A program made the position numbers and the translations under genes. The notes under the pieces were generated by a model that did no database searches, was not told the DNA's origin, and saw only the letters and a list, made by a program, of their open reading frames with translations. From Gimesia maris (GTDB lineage: Bacteria; Planctomycetota; Planctomycetia; Planctomycetales; Planctomycetaceae): a stretch of 64,000 nt of DNA. This document shows positions 17,518 through 28,024 of the stretch, in pieces. Where the stretch lies: positions 4,727,001 through 4,791,000 of the forward strand of contig NZ_CP042910.1 in assembly GCF_008298035.1 (NCBI RefSeq), written 5' to 3'. Within the stretch, counting starts at the first letter, position 1. Each line of letters starts with the position of its first letter.

Positions 17518-19047
17518 ATGAAAGCAATAGACTCACTCATGAATCATCTCAACCGAAAAACCTGTATCCGCGTCTGCCTGGGAATGGTGTTGCTGCTGAA
17601 CCTGTCTTTACCCACGCCTCAAACTGGCCAGCCAACGGCGTCGCTTCTGGCACAACCACCGGCTGTCAAAACGGGAGACTGGCCTTACTTTCTCGGTCCA
17701 GAGCAGACAGGCATCTCAGCAGAGACAGGCCTGATCGACAGTTTCCCCCAGTCAGGGCCTCCCCTGCTCTGGGAAAAAAGTATTGGCACTGGTTACAGCG
17801 CCCCCTCTGTTCTGGGGAATCGCCTGGTGATCCACCATCGTCCGGAAAAAGGGGACGATGAGGGCAAGGAAGTTATTCAATGTCTGGCGGCAGATACAGG
17901 CAAAGAACTCTGGAAGTACGCCTACGACTCTGATTTCCGCGACCCCTATGGATACAACAATGGCCCCCGCTGTTCGCCGCTGTTGACAGAACAGTATTGC
18001 TACACCTTCGGAGCACAGGGAAAACTATACTGCCTCAACATCAAAGACGGCACCCTGGTCTGGCATCGCGACTGCCTGCAGGAGTTCGACGTGCCTCCCG
18101 GGTTCTTCGGCGTTGGTGCCACGCCCATTCTTGAAGGCAGTAAGCTCATCGTGATGGTCGGCGGGAAACCAGATTCCGGCATGGTCGCCTTTGATGCGAA
18201 GACAGGCAAAACACTCTGGCACAATGTCGGCAAAGATGTCTGGAACGGCACTTCAACTGGCTGGGAGAGAATGCCTGTTTACAAATGGCGCGGCAATGAG
18301 AAAATATCCAGCTATTCCTCTCCCCTCGTCGTCACCATTCACGGGAAGCGGCACCTGCTCTGCCTGATGCGCCAGGGGCTGGTCTCCCTCAATCCGGAAG
18401 ATGGTTCGCTGAACTTCAAATACTGGTTCCGATCCATGATCAACGATTCCGTCAACGCCGCCCGACCGGTGGTCATCGATGATAAAATATTTCTCTCCGC
18501 CGCCTATCAGGTGGGCTCGGCGTTATTGCAGGTAGAACCGAACGGCAACAGCTATAAAGAACTCTGGCGTAACCCCACTAATATGATGACCCACTGGTCA
18601 ACGACCATTCATCACGATGGATACCTGTATGGTTTCAGCGGTCGCCATGAGCGTGGCGCGACAATGCGCTGCGTGCGTCTGTCTGACGGCAAAGTAATGT
18701 GGGAGACCGACGGTGCTGCGGCTGTCATCGACAAAATCCAACGCAACACACTCACCGGTCAGTTCCTGTGGATCGATTCCGGTAAAACTGCCCCCTGGCC
18801 TTTATATGGACGCGGCTCTGCGATTCTGGCGGACAACAAGTTCATCGTCCTGGGAGAAAAAGGAACTCTGGCGATCGTCAAAGTAGATCCCAAAGAATTT
18901 CATGAAGTCTGCCGTACGTCATTTCCACAAATCAAATACCCGGCCTGGGCTGCCCCGGTACTCGCTCACAAAAAGCTGTACCTCAGAAGTGAATCACATC
19001 TGATCTGCCTCGACTTTGCCAAACAGCAGTCCAAAAAGAAAGAATAG
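17518..19047 (+). CDS. Exported PQQ-type beta-propeller protein (BamB-like fold)
   Basis: The 509-residue product has an N-terminal hydrophobic signal (about 20-37) and then repeated propeller blades with the typical motif of a hydrophobic strand plus DxxTGKxLW, for example AFDAKTGKTLWH and LAADTGKELWKY. This is the fold of quinoprotein dehydrogenases and of the BamB scaffold. I see no clear PQQ-liganding or disulfide motif, so a scaffold or binding role is as likely as an enzyme. ATG 17518 is used; ATG 17539 and TTG 17503 are alternatives, none with a clear ribosome-binding site. It ends 33 bp from the convergent murA. Confidence 0.82.
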   Translation: MKAIDSLMNHLNRKTCIRVCLGMVLLLNLSLPTPQTGQPTASLLAQPPAVKTGDWPYFLGPEQTGISAETGLIDSFPQSGPPLLWEKSIGTGYSAPSVLGNRLVIHHRPEKGDDEGKEVIQCLAADTGKELWKYAYDSDFRDPYGYNNGPRCSPLLTEQYCYTFGAQGKLYCLNIKDGTLVWHRDCLQEFDVPPGFFGVGATPILEGSKLIVMVGGKPDSGMVAFDAKTGKTLWHNVGKDVWNGTSTGWERMPVYKWRGNEKISSYSSPLVVTIHGKRHLLCLMRQGLVSLNPEDGSLNFKYWFRSMINDSVNAARPVVIDDKIFLSAAYQVGSALLQVEPNGNSYKELWRNPTNMMTHWSTTIHHDGYLYGFSGRHERGATMRCVRLSDGKVMWETDGAAAVIDKIQRNTLTGQFLWIDSGKTAPWPLYGRGSAILADNKFIVLGEKGTLAIVKVDPKEFHEVCRTSFPQIKYPAWAAPVLAHKKLYLRSESHLICLDFAKQQSKKKE

Positions 19048-19080
19048 GCGTTTAATCTGATTTCTCCGGCGTTAGCGACT

Positions 19081-20529
19081 TCAGTCTTCGTCTGCGGGAT
19101 CCTGAGATGCCGTTACGCTCTCAGTGTTCTGCTGACTGACACTCTGATTCCAATGCGGACCCGTTAAAGCATCGAGTAGCTCAGAATAACTGGGACGACT
19201 TTCCCCATCTGTCAGTTTCAGACTGTCCGGCATGTTTTGGGGTTCGTCTCTGACGCGTTCGACATGCGCGCCCAGTGAAATCAGTTTCTCTTCGAGACGT
19301 TCATAACCGCGATCCAGATGATAAATCCGGCGAATAACGGTCTCCCCTTCCGCGGCGAGGCCAGCCAAAACCAGCGCGGCACTCGCACGTAAATCAGAGG
19401 CCATCACACAGGCACCACTTAAACGAGACACCCCATTCAAAATCGCACTGGCCGATTCCCTGCGGATATTTACCCCCATGCGTGCCAGCTCCGAGGCATG
19501 CATGAATCGATCCGGAAAGACCTTGTCAGTGACAATACTGATTCCAGGGACACACGCCAGCAATGACATCAATTGCGCCTGCACGTCTGTCGGAATGCCG
19601 GGATACGGAAGTGCTATGCAGTCAACCGACCGAAGTGGCTGCGTCACCCGCACCGTGACAGACTGTTTTTTTGCCGGCTGATCGGGAAACGCGAGTTGTA
19701 CTGTCACGCCGATTTCCCTGAGTTTTTCAATCACAGCTGTAATATGATCGGGTCTGACCTCTTTCAAGCAGACATCGCCTCCCGTAATGGCAGCGGCAAT
19801 CATTAACGTGGCTGCTTCAATGCGGTCCGGAATGACTTCATGTTTCACACCATTGAGTTGCTCCACACCCTCGATGGTCAGAAACGGTGTTCCCAGACCA
19901 TCGATTTTTGCTCCCGCTGCATTCAGGAAATTACCGACGTCGACCACTTCCGGTTCGCAGGCCGACGATTCAATAGTGGTCGTCCCTTTTGCCAGGGCAG
20001 CCGCAACCATCACGTTACAGGTCCCCGTGACGGTACTCCCGAAGGCCCCCCCCAGGAAAATATTCGCGCCGCGCAACCGATCCGCCCGCGCGATGACATA
20101 ACCACGGTCCACGCGGATTTGTGCCCCCAGCGCGGAGAGTCCTTTCAGATGTAAGTCAATCGGCCGGTCTCCGATATTGCATCCGCCCGGCAGTGAGACA
20201 CAGGCCATACGACGTTTGGCCAGCAGAGGTCCCAGCACACAGACACTGGCCCGCATGCGTCGTACCAGTTCATAATCGGCGATACAGGATGTCTCATCCA
20301 CAGTTTTAAGACGCAATGCACCATCCGGATCGCGGTTCACATCCATACCCAGGGAACCCAGAACCTGGGACTGTGTTTTGACGTCGACCAGGTCGGGGAT
20401 AGAGTACAGGGTAGTTTCGCCTTCGCAGGCCATTGCCGCTGCCATCAGTGGTAACGCGGAATTTTTCGCACCACTGACAGAAACGCTACCCGAAAGCCGC
20501 TCGCCTCCGCGAACGATAAACATATCCAT
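19081..20529 (-). CDS. murA: UDP-N-acetylglucosamine 1-carboxyvinyltransferase
   Basis: First committed step of peptidoglycan synthesis: transfers enolpyruvate from PEP to UDP-GlcNAc in the cytosol. The 482-residue product has the N-terminal [13 protein letters not shown] block with the conserved Lys and Asn. The catalytic, fosfomycin-target Cys117 is in [16 protein letters not shown]. The two-domain inside-out barrel is complete. It is longer than usual MurA (about 420) by a 55-residue polar C-terminal tail. ATG 20529 has AGGAG 8 nt upstream. Last gene of the rpmE-prfA-prmC-murA row. Together with uppP and the SEDS protein it supports a peptidoglycan pathway in this planctomycete. Confidence 0.96.
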   Translation of the reverse strand: MDMFIVRGGERLSGSVSVSGAKNSALPLMAAAMACEGETTLYSIPDLVDVKTQSQVLGSLGMDVNRDPDGALRLKTVDETSCIADYELVRRMRASVCVLGPLLAKRRMACVSLPGGCNIGDRPIDLHLKGLSALGAQIRVDRGYVIARADRLRGANIFLGGAFGSTVTGTCNVMVAAALAKGTTTIESSACEPEVVDVGNFLNAAGAKIDGLGTPFLTIEGVEQLNGVKHEVIPDRIEAATLMIAAAITGGDVCLKEVRPDHITAVIEKLREIGVTVQLAFPDQPAKKQSVTVRVTQPLRSVDCIALPYPGIPTDVQAQLMSLLACVPGISIVTDKVFPDRFMHASELARMGVNIRRESASAILNGVSRLSGACVMASDLRASAALVLAGLAAEGETVIRRIYHLDRGYERLEEKLISLGAHVERVRDEPQNMPDSLKLTDGESRPSYSELLDALTGPHWNQSVSQQNTESVTASQDPADED

Positions 20530-20588
20530 CCCTGGATCTCCTGTTGTAGATTAAACGTCGATTTGCTGACGCAGTATAGAAAATCCGT

Positions 20589-21518
20589 TCATTTTAAGAT
20601 AGGCAATTTTTGCCCGATTATCACCCGGGCCCGCCCTGCCAGGTCCGCTTTCACCCTCACATTTGTGTATTCACCAGTCGCTTTAAACAGAGCCAGTAAA
20701 TCAGCTTCCTGTTCCGGTGAGAACTCGAGCATCAATAACCCCTGGTCTTTTAAATAGCGTCCCGCCTCTTGAATGATCTTACGATAAAAATCCAGACCAT
20801 CTTTCCCCCCTGACAAAGCCAGACGTGGTTCATGCTGCCTGACATCTTTTTCAAGCTGCTCGATTTCTGCATCCGGAATATAAGGTGGATTACTCACGAT
20901 GATATCGAATAAGGTCCCAGGCGGAATCTGTTCGAAACAGTCACTGAGCAGGAACTGAATCTGGTTTGATAACTCATTGGAAGCGGCATTTTTCTGGGCG
21001 ATTGCCAGCGCCGGTTCACTGATATCAGTTGCCTGGAATTTTGCATTGTGACAATTCGCAGCTGCTGAAATCGCGATGCAACCACTCCCGGTGCACAAAT
21101 CCAGAATAAAAGGATTCGTGAGTTTCTGTGCCTCATCGACCAGTTCGATGACCAGCGTTTCGGTATCGGGCCGGGGAACAAGCACATTCTTATCGACATA
21201 AAAATCGAGTCCGAAAAATTCGCGATTCCCCACCAGGTAAGCCACCGGTTCAGAATTCGCGCGTCTCTGTACCAGTTGTCTCATCAGAGCGCGTTCCTGT
21301 TCTGTGACGACGTCTTCGTAATTCGTGTAGAGGCGAATCCGCTCACAGTTTCTTGCGTGAGCCAGCAGAACTTCGGTATCCAGACGCGGGGAATCGCTAC
21401 CGTGTTTCTCTAAATGGGCAGTCGTCCAGTCCAGAATCCGACGAACTGTCCATGGTTCCGATGCAGCATCAGAAGTGCGATCCGGTGATGGTGAGTTCTC
21501 ATTCACGGCACGATCCAT
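20589..21518 (-). CDS. prmC: Peptide chain release factor N5-glutamine methyltransferase
   Basis: Methylates the glutamine of the GGQ motif of release factors using SAM. The 309-residue product has an N-terminal helical domain for factor recognition (about 25-100), the SAM-binding motif ILDLCTGSGCIAI, and the diagnostic SNPPYIP motif that holds the target glutamine. Its natural substrate, release factor 1, is the next gene upstream, 39 bp away on the same strand, so the two are almost certainly cotranscribed. Confidence 0.96.
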   Translation of the reverse strand: MDRAVNENSPSPDRTSDAASEPWTVRRILDWTTAHLEKHGSDSPRLDTEVLLAHARNCERIRLYTNYEDVVTEQERALMRQLVQRRANSEPVAYLVGNREFFGLDFYVDKNVLVPRPDTETLVIELVDEAQKLTNPFILDLCTGSGCIAISAAANCHNAKFQATDISEPALAIAQKNAASNELSNQIQFLLSDCFEQIPPGTLFDIIVSNPPYIPDAEIEQLEKDVRQHEPRLALSGGKDGLDFYRKIIQEAGRYLKDQGLLMLEFSPEQEADLLALFKATGEYTNVRVKADLAGRARVIIGQKLPILK

Positions 21519-21557
21519 CGTAGTGACAGCTAACCGATAATCGGTAGAAAGTCGAAT

Positions 21558-22640
21558 TTATTTTTGTGAGCCGTCGCCCAGTAAACGCTCTTCTCGGTCA
21601 AACTGTAGCAGGGCACTGATGAGATCATTCAGGTCGCCCTGCATGATCTGATCAATTTTGTAAAGGGAAAGGTTGATGCGGTGGTCCGTCACGCGGCCTT
21701 GCGGAAAATTGTATGTTCGTATGCGCTGGCTGCGGTCACCCGAGCCAATTAACGTCCGACGCTGGTCAGCTCGTTCATCGGCTGCCTTCTGCTGCATCTG
21801 TTCCAGCACGCGACTTCGCAGCACGCGCATGGCCTTGGCTTTATTTTTGTGTTGACTTTTTTCATCCTGGCACTGCACCACGGTGCCTGTCGGCAAGTGA
21901 GTGATCCGCACGGCGCTTTCCGTTTTATTCACTTTCTGTCCGCCAGGACCACTCGCGTGGAACGTATCGAGGCGAATATCATCCGGCTTGATATCAACTT
22001 CCACTTCACTGGCTTCAGGAAGTACGGCCACCGTAGCAGCACTGGTATGCACGCGGCCCTGTGTCTCTGTCTCGGGAACACGCTGCACGCGGTGTCCTCC
22101 ACTTTCAAACTGCAAGCGGTGATAGGCACCTTCACCGGCAATCGAAAACGTGACTTCCTTCAAACCACCCAACTCGGTGGCGCTCATGTTTAACACTTCT
22201 GTTTTCCAGCCCTTTTGCGCTTCCACAAAGTGCATATACATGTCGAAGAGTTCGCGTGCAAACAGAGCCGCTTCATCGCCGCCGGCTCCAGCTCGAATTT
22301 CCATGATCAAGCCGCCACGCGTGATAGAATCGCCGGCTACCACCAGGTCTTCCAGTTCTTTAATATGCTTCTCGTGCTCTTCACAGAGTTCGTCCAGTTC
22401 TTTCTGGGCGTATTCTCTGGCAGCAGGATCAGTCTCTTCTTCCAGCATCTCCCGGGCAACCTCAATGTCTTCGGCACGGGTATTAAACTCGCGGACTGCT
22501 AACGCAACCTTCGCCAGGCCGCCGTACTCTCGCTGGATTTCAACCAGCTTACTCGTATTAGCCAGAACTTCCGGATCCTGGAGTTCTTTTTCCAACTCCT
22601 CATAACGATCCAGTTTGACCTGCAGGGTGGGAAACTTCAT
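21558..22640 (-). CDS. prfA: Peptide chain release factor 1
   Basis: Recognises UAA/UAG stop codons in the ribosome and triggers peptide release. The 360-residue product has the usual length and both functional sites: the RF1-type anticodon region [18 protein letters not shown] (PxT tripeptide as P-E-T) and the catalytic GGQ loop in [20 protein letters not shown]1 identity follows from the PxT motif instead of the SPF of RF2. No frameshift site is present, as expected for RF1. Between rpmE and prmC on the minus strand. Confidence 0.97.
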   Translation of the reverse strand: MKFPTLQVKLDRYEELEKELQDPEVLANTSKLVEIQREYGGLAKVALAVREFNTRAEDIEVAREMLEEETDPAAREYAQKELDELCEEHEKHIKELEDLVVAGDSITRGGLIMEIRAGAGGDEAALFARELFDMYMHFVEAQKGWKTEVLNMSATELGGLKEVTFSIAGEGAYHRLQFESGGHRVQRVPETETQGRVHTSAATVAVLPEASEVEVDIKPDDIRLDTFHASGPGGQKVNKTESAVRITHLPTGTVVQCQDEKSQHKNKAKAMRVLRSRVLEQMQQKAADERADQRRTLIGSGDRSQRIRTYNFPQGRVTDHRINLSLYKIDQIMQGDLNDLISALLQFDREERLLGDGSQK

Positions 22641-22752
22641 TTACCCAAATCCACGTAAAAGACTGTCTGTGGTGTTTGGTTTGACTTTCAACTCTCTGTT
22701 GAAATACAAACCCAGACATTAAAAATAGAAAAGCGACGACCATGCATTAAAC

Positions 22753-22782
22753 GAGGCTCATACGGATCATCCGTAGAGCCTC
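22753..22782 (-). terminator. Hairpin terminator candidate after rpmE
   Basis: Inverted repeat with arms of about 14 bp and one bulge (GAGGCTC...GAGCCTC), 25 nt past the rpmE stop on the minus strand, followed there by GTTTAATG. The weak T-tract suggests partial termination between rpmE and prfA. Confidence 0.5.
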
Positions 22783-22806
22783 AGTTTTAGACAATAGATA
22801 ATTGTG

Positions 22807-23094
22807 CTACTTGTCTTCTTTTTTGTCGCCTTCTTCTGCACCTTTGCGTTTGTCCCAGTTGTATTTCTTCTGGAATTTTTCCACACGACCAGCACTGTCA
22901 ACAAACTTCATCTTACCGGTGTAGTAAGGATGAGATTTGGAACTGATTTCCACTGCCACCAAAGGGTAAGTGTTACCATCTTCCCATTCCACTGTAGTTT
23001 TAGAAGTGGCTGTTGACTGGATGAGGAATGAATCACCTGTTGAAGTATCCTTAAATACAACAGGATGATAGTCGGGATGAATGTCTTTTTTCAT
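22807..23094 (-). CDS. rpmE2: 50S ribosomal protein L31, type B
   Basis: Large-subunit ribosomal protein. The 95-residue product starts [16 protein letters not shown] and contains [23 protein letters not shown], the conserved type B core. It lacks the CxxC zinc-ligand cysteines of type A L31, which marks it as the zinc-independent paralogue. The charged tail ([12 protein letters not shown]) is a short extension. First gene of the rpmE-prfA-prmC-murA row, an order seen in many bacteria. Confidence 0.95.
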   Translation of the reverse strand: MKKDIHPDYHPVVFKDTSTGDSFLIQSTATSKTTVEWEDGNTYPLVAVEISSKSHPYYTGKMKFVDSAGRVEKFQKKYNWDKRKGAEEGDKKEDK

Positions 23095-23714
23095 TTTCTC
23101 AGCTTCTTTATTACCTGAAAACCTTAATCGATTTCACAGACTGTCCGCTGCCAGTCTTGTGGATCGGGACTCCGAAAGCACTTCTTGCCGTGTGCTGTCC
23201 CTGACTCTGCTTTATTACCGATGCCAACCATCGAACTGCTTTGCCGGAATGATCCCTCAAACGAAACCGTCTGAGTCCTCAGATTCCTAAAATTAGAAAA
23301 CAAAACAGCTTATAGAAATATCTGCTTCATGAAACATCACAGTTTACGTTCCTCTGCACGAATGAGCAAGCGCAAAGGCCCCCGGCCATAAAATCCCGCA
23401 ACTCGTTTAATAAACATAACATACAGCTATCCCAGACCTTCTGATTTTTAACAATTCGCGCAATTTTTCATTTTTTCCTGACCTGGACTCTCATCTGCAG
23501 GCTCTCATTTGAAATCATCTCAAGAAGAACGGTCCATTACAGGAGACTTGTCCGGTCACACTGTTCCCTTTTCAGCAGTTGGGCTCAGGACTCTGTATCT
23601 GTTTTGAAAATCAAATGTTAAGTAACTTGGCCTGCCGCAGTTGACTGTTTAGAGTTAGATAAAAACAAGGGCTGTCGTCCCCAGTTACATATCAATTCGC
23701 TCAGGAACAACATT
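23095..23714. other. 620-bp divergent intergenic region (rpmE / IlvD-family gene)
   Basis: No credible coding sequence; the short frame at 23081-23290 overlaps the rpmE start and has no codon or motif support. The region must hold the divergent promoters of rpmE and the dehydratase. I see no convincing paired -35/-10 and no riboswitch-like fold that I recognise. A T-rich block lies at about 23455-23480. Confidence 0.6.
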
Positions 23715-25406
23715 ATGGATCATCCTTTAAACTGGAATAGTCAAAACCTGACACATGGCTGGCAACGGGGAGTCACCGCTTTTTATTACGGGTTAGGCTT
23801 TTCGGATCAGGATTTCGACAAGGCCCAGATCGGGATTGGCGTGCCACTCTTGGATGGCAACCTCTGTAATGTGCATGCTTACGATCTTGCGAAAGTAATT
23901 GCACAGGGATGTCAATCCGCTGACATGATCGGTCTTCCTTTTGGAGTTCCCGCCGTCAGTGACAACATCACCCAGGGACAGGAAGGAGGCAACGCCAGTC
24001 TCCCCTCTCGGAATATGATCGCCAACGCGGCCGAATGCGTCGTGAGTGCTCATTCGTATGATGCCCTGATTGGCCTGCATAATTGCGATAAAAACGGACC
24101 GGGCTTCGCCATGGCATTGGCACGACTCAACTATCCGGGACTGGTCGTCAGTGGTGGCAGTATCATGCCCGGCTGCCACAAAGGACAGGACATTTCGATC
24201 CTCGACGTCTACGATTCCCAGGCAGCTGCAGCAGTCGGCGCGATGGAAGAAGAAGAAGCGGACCAGATTCTGAAAACCGCCTGCCCGGGCCCGGGGGGAT
24301 GTGGTATCGCCGCTTCTTTCAATACCTGGGGCATCGCGCTCGAAGCCATCGGCCTTATGCTCCCGTTCAGCAGTTCCACGCCGGCCATTGATAATGCAAA
24401 AAAAACAGAATGCCTCAATGTCGCCTCTGCCGTGCGAAATCTCCTGCAGAAAAATATCCGGCCGCGCGACATCCTGACCCGCAAAGCATTTGAAAATGCA
24501 GCCGCCACCATCGCGGCCGTCGGCGGCTCCACGAATGGAATCCTGCATCTGCTCGCGCTGGCACGAGAAGCGGAAGTCGAATTTTACCTGCAGGACATTC
24601 AGGAAATTCTTCGAAAAACGCCCGTGTATTGCAGTTTTGCACCACGCGGCAAAAAAACCATGGTCGACCTGCATCACCTGGGTGGCACACCGGTCCTCAT
24701 GAAACACCTGCTCAAAGCAGGCATCATCGATGGCAGTTGCCTGACTGTAACCGGCAGAACCCTGGCGGAAAACCTGGCAGAAATCGGCGATGTCCCCACG
24801 AACCAGGAACTGATCGCTTCGCTCGATCAACCGTATAAAACTTACGCCGACATGCAGATCTGCTTTGGCAATCTGGCACCGGGAGGCATTGTCTTTAAAG
24901 TTTCCAGCATGCAGGAATCACATTTCACGGGAACCGCCTGCTGCTTCGATGAAGCGAAAGGCGTAGTCGATGCCGTCGAAGCAGGTAAGATCAAACCCGG
25001 CAGTGTCATCGTACTACGAAACCTGGGTCCGGTCGCATCAGGCATGCCTGAAGTACTTGTCGCGACTGCCGCTCTGACGGTACCGGAACTGGATGGCAAA
25101 GTGGCATTCATTTCGGACACACGTGTCTCCGGTGTTTCACACGGTGCCATCGGCGTGCATTGTTCTCCCGAAGCGGCAGTCGGAGGTCCGATTGGTCTGA
25201 TTCAGGATGGTGACCAGATCTCGTTCGATCTGCTTAAAGGAGAAATCAGCGTTGATGTCTCCGACCAGGAATTTCAGCAACGCCGAGTGAAAAAACCACT
25301 TCAACCCGTCAGACATTCCCGCGGCTATCTGGCTGATTTTTCAGCCACCACCTCACAGGCACATCATGGCTGTGTGAGTAAAGCCCTGCTGCCGGACTGC
25401 GAATAA
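23715..25406 (+). CDS. IlvD/Edd-family Fe-S dehydratase
   Basis: Dehydrates a dihydroxy-acid, either branched-chain precursors (IlvD) or sugar acids (Edd and related). The 563-residue length fits IlvD. The three iron-sulfur cysteines of the family are present: C51 (GNLCNVHA), C124 (HNCDKNGPG) and C196 (PGPGGCG). [12 protein letters not shown] and [20 protein letters not shown] are further family marks. The strongly conserved GGMYTANTM block of true IlvD is replaced by [11 protein letters not shown], so the substrate may differ from 2,3-dihydroxyisovalerate. ATG 23715. The pyrophosphorylase gene follows 39 bp later. Confidence 0.9.
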   Translation: MDHPLNWNSQNLTHGWQRGVTAFYYGLGFSDQDFDKAQIGIGVPLLDGNLCNVHAYDLAKVIAQGCQSADMIGLPFGVPAVSDNITQGQEGGNASLPSRNMIANAAECVVSAHSYDALIGLHNCDKNGPGFAMALARLNYPGLVVSGGSIMPGCHKGQDISILDVYDSQAAAAVGAMEEEEADQILKTACPGPGGCGIAASFNTWGIALEAIGLMLPFSSSTPAIDNAKKTECLNVASAVRNLLQKNIRPRDILTRKAFENAAATIAAVGGSTNGILHLLALAREAEVEFYLQDIQEILRKTPVYCSFAPRGKKTMVDLHHLGGTPVLMKHLLKAGIIDGSCLTVTGRTLAENLAEIGDVPTNQELIASLDQPYKTYADMQICFGNLAPGGIVFKVSSMQESHFTGTACCFDEAKGVVDAVEAGKIKPGSVIVLRNLGPVASGMPEVLVATAALTVPELDGKVAFISDTRVSGVSHGAIGVHCSPEAAVGGPIGLIQDGDQISFDLLKGEISVDVSDQEFQQRRVKKPLQPVRHSRGYLADFSATTSQAHHGCVSKALLPDCE

Positions 25407-25445
25407 CCCCGGAACCCCAACTTAAATACAAGGGAACCAGAAATC

Positions 25446-26867
25446 ATGTCAGCCCCCGATTCCTTTCCAGAGGATCTTTACCAGACATTATCTGACTTTC
25501 AGCAAACCCATCTATTGACCTGGTGGAACGACCTGAGTCAACAGGAACAAGCCAGTCTCTCAGCACAGATCCAGGCGATTAATTTCAAGCAGATCCAGCG
25601 GTTGTATGCCCCTGAAGAGACAACTCAAAAGGCAGAATCGCCGGCACAGAAAGCGGAACGCGCCACGCGTCCGGCGACTGTAGTCCGACTGGAAGATCGC
25701 TGTTCGTCTCCCTCTGAATCGGAAGAGGCAACGAAACGTGGCCAGAAACTGCTGGCAGCAGGCAAAGTCGGGGCGATCCTGGTTGCAGGCGGTCAGGGTT
25801 CCCGTCTGGGCTTCAGCCATCCGAAAGGCATGTTTCCCATCGGGCCCGTCAAACAGACTTCCCTGTTTCAGATTCTGGTGGAACAGTTGCGTGCCCGCGC
25901 ACGACAGGCAGGAAAGCCGATCTGCTATTTCATCATGACCAGCGATGCCACTCATGATGAAACCGTGGAATATTTTCAGCAGCATCAGAATTTTGGTCTG
26001 GCGGATGGCGAACTCTACTTCTTCAAACAGGGTACGATGCCCGCTGTCGATGCGGATTCCGGGCAAATTCTCCTGGAAGAAAAACACCGCATTGCCGTCA
26101 GCCCGGACGGACATGGGGGCATGCTCGCAGCCCTCAAGAACAACGGTATGTTTGACGTGATGCGGGAAAAAGGAATCGACACACTCTATTACCATCAGGT
26201 CGACAACCCGACTGCCATCGTCTGCGACCCCGAGTTCCTGGGTTATCATCAGACGGCAAATGCAGACGTATCAGTCAAAGTGGTGTCAAAACGCGCACCC
26301 GATGAAAAAATGGGGATCGTCTGCGATGTGGACCAAAAAACCCAAATCATCGAATACAGCGATCTGCCCGACCATATCTCTGAACAAACGGATGATGACG
26401 GCAAGCTGCTGCACTGGGCAGGCAGCACGGCAATTCATATCTTCAACCGGGATTTTCTGGAGCAGATCGCCAACGACGATGCACGCCTTCCGTTTCATCA
26501 GGCGAATAAAAAAGTGCCGTACATTGATGCGTCGGGGACCCAGGTCGCTCCTGCAGAGCCCAACGCCATTAAGTTTGAACGGTTTATCTTTGATGTGCTG
26601 CCTGAAGCAGAGACCGTACTGGTCTATGAAATCGATCGACAACGAGAATTTAATCCCGTTAAAAATGCGGAAGGCCAGGATTCTCCCCAGACAGCCCATG
26701 CAGCGCTCAATCGTATCTTTTCCAGTTGGCTGACCTCCTGTGGCGTGACGCTCCCCGCAGAAGCGACTGTTGAGATCAGTCCCTTATTTGCGGTCGATGA
26801 AACAGAGTTAAAACAAAAAATCTCAACCGATGCGCAATTTACATCTCCCGTGTATCTGGGAGAATAG
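25446..26867 (+). CDS. UDPGP-family nucleotidyltransferase (UDP-N-acetylhexosamine pyrophosphorylase-like)
   Basis: Makes a UDP-sugar from UTP and a sugar 1-phosphate in the cytosol. The 473-residue product has an N-terminal helical segment, the nucleotide-binding loop VAGGQGSRLGFSHPKGMFP, and SPDGHGGMLAAL in place of the usual NGNGG sugar-binding motif. The arrangement is that of eukaryotic-type UAP1 and its bacterial relatives, not of GlmU. UDP-GlcNAc/GalNAc is the best guess; UDP-glucose is possible. It lies between the IlvD-family gene and a GDP-mannose synthesis gene, which suits a nucleotide-sugar operon. Confidence 0.88.
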   Translation: MSAPDSFPEDLYQTLSDFQQTHLLTWWNDLSQQEQASLSAQIQAINFKQIQRLYAPEETTQKAESPAQKAERATRPATVVRLEDRCSSPSESEEATKRGQKLLAAGKVGAILVAGGQGSRLGFSHPKGMFPIGPVKQTSLFQILVEQLRARARQAGKPICYFIMTSDATHDETVEYFQQHQNFGLADGELYFFKQGTMPAVDADSGQILLEEKHRIAVSPDGHGGMLAALKNNGMFDVMREKGIDTLYYHQVDNPTAIVCDPEFLGYHQTANADVSVKVVSKRAPDEKMGIVCDVDQKTQIIEYSDLPDHISEQTDDDGKLLHWAGSTAIHIFNRDFLEQIANDDARLPFHQANKKVPYIDASGTQVAPAEPNAIKFERFIFDVLPEAETVLVYEIDRQREFNPVKNAEGQDSPQTAHAALNRIFSSWLTSCGVTLPAEATVEISPLFAVDETELKQKISTDAQFTSPVYLGE

Positions 26868-26947
26868 AATTCGGCAGTTAAGCTGCCAGAATCAACTCCC
26901 ACTTTCATTCACGCGAACAACATTTCCCTTTCGGAGAAACAGGCTTC

Positions 26948-28024
26948 ATGCTTCACACAGTTGTCATGGCAGGTGGCAGCGGAACACGCTTCTGGCCGCA
27001 AAGCCGCAAAGCGATTCCCAAACAACTGCTGAAACTCGTGGGCCAACAAACCATGATTCAGGAGACGGTGGCGCGCTGTCGTGAACTTTCACATGAACAA
27101 CATGTCTGGATTGCCACTAACAGTACACTTTCACCTGAAATCAAGCGGCAACTGCCGCAGTTGAATCCGGAACACATTCTCGTCGAACCAGCAGCGCGTA
27201 ATACCGCTCCCTGTATTGGACTGGCGGCAATTCACCTGCTCCACGTCGATTCCGAAGCCATCATGCTCGTGCTCTCGTCCGATCATGCAATCCAGCCGGA
27301 GTCGGGTTTTGTGAATACTGTCAATCAGGCGGTAAAACTGATTGAAGCCGAGCCGGAAACTCTTGCGCTCATCGGCGTACCACCAGCTTACCCTGCGACG
27401 GGTTACGGCTATATCCAGACAGGATCTGCCATCGCAGCAGACCTGCCAGGTTTAAGTGTCAAAGAGTTCAAGGAAAAACCTGATCCGGAAACTGCGCAGC
27501 AGTATTGTGACAGCGGCGACTATCTCTGGAACTGCGGGATTTTTGCCTGGAAAGCCAATCGAATTCTGATGGCTTTGAAAAAATGGGAACCGGAAATGTA
27601 CGCCGCCTTGAATCGGATCAGTGCTGCCATCGGAACCTCGGAATATGAAAGAGTCCTCGCAGCAGAATTCACTACGATGAAATCCATTTCGATCGATTAT
27701 GCGGTCTTTGAACACTCGAGAGAGTACCTGGCAGTGATCCCCGCTGAGTTTGAATGGGACGACGTCGGCAACTGGAATACATTGCAGAAATATTTTCCGA
27801 CCGATGACGATGGCAACACCGTGCTCGGACTGCACTGCGGTCTGGAAACATCCAACAGTATCATTCGCACCACAGATGATCACCTGATTGCCACATTCGG
27901 TGTGGAAAACTGCCTGATCGTGCACACTCCCGATGCAACGTTAATCGCACCCAAAGATGATGAATCCGCCATCAAAAAACTGGTGACCCTGATCGAGGAG
28001 CGTGGCTATGACCAATACCTCTGA
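26948..28024 (+). CDS. manC: Mannose-1-phosphate guanylyltransferase
   Basis: Makes GDP-mannose from GTP and mannose 1-phosphate for glycan synthesis. The 358-residue product starts with the pyrophosphorylase signature MAGGSGTRFWPQSR followed by PKQLLKL, then ILVEPAARNTAPCIGLAA and FKEKPDPETAQQY, the standard order of the type II enzymes. It lacks the C-terminal phosphomannose isomerase domain of bifunctional ManC (about 470 residues), so it is the monofunctional form. Its last 17 nt overlap ruvX. Confidence 0.92.
   Translation: MLHTVVMAGGSGTRFWPQSRKAIPKQLLKLVGQQTMIQETVARCRELSHEQHVWIATNSTLSPEIKRQLPQLNPEHILVEPAARNTAPCIGLAAIHLLHVDSEAIMLVLSSDHAIQPESGFVNTVNQAVKLIEAEPETLALIGVPPAYPATGYGYIQTGSAIAADLPGLSVKEFKEKPDPETAQQYCDSGDYLWNCGIFAWKANRILMALKKWEPEMYAALNRISAAIGTSEYERVLAAEFTTMKSISIDYAVFEHSREYLAVIPAEFEWDDVGNWNTLQKYFPTDDDGNTVLGLHCGLETSNSIIRTTDDHLIATFGVENCLIVHTPDATLIAPKDDESAIKKLVTLIEERGYDQYL

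Noticed and set aside
23641-23670. Possible fourth copy of the dispersed repeat (CTGTTTAGAGTTAG)
   Set aside because: Only a few bases match one end; the rest of the repeat is absent.
23793-24830. 345-codon open frame antisense to the IlvD/Edd gene
   Set aside because: It is the exact complement of a gene with clear family motifs. No motif or ribosome-binding site supports it.
25560-26249. 229-codon minus-strand frame inside the pyrophosphorylase gene
   Set aside because: Antisense to a gene with a clear nucleotide-binding loop; no recognisable domain.
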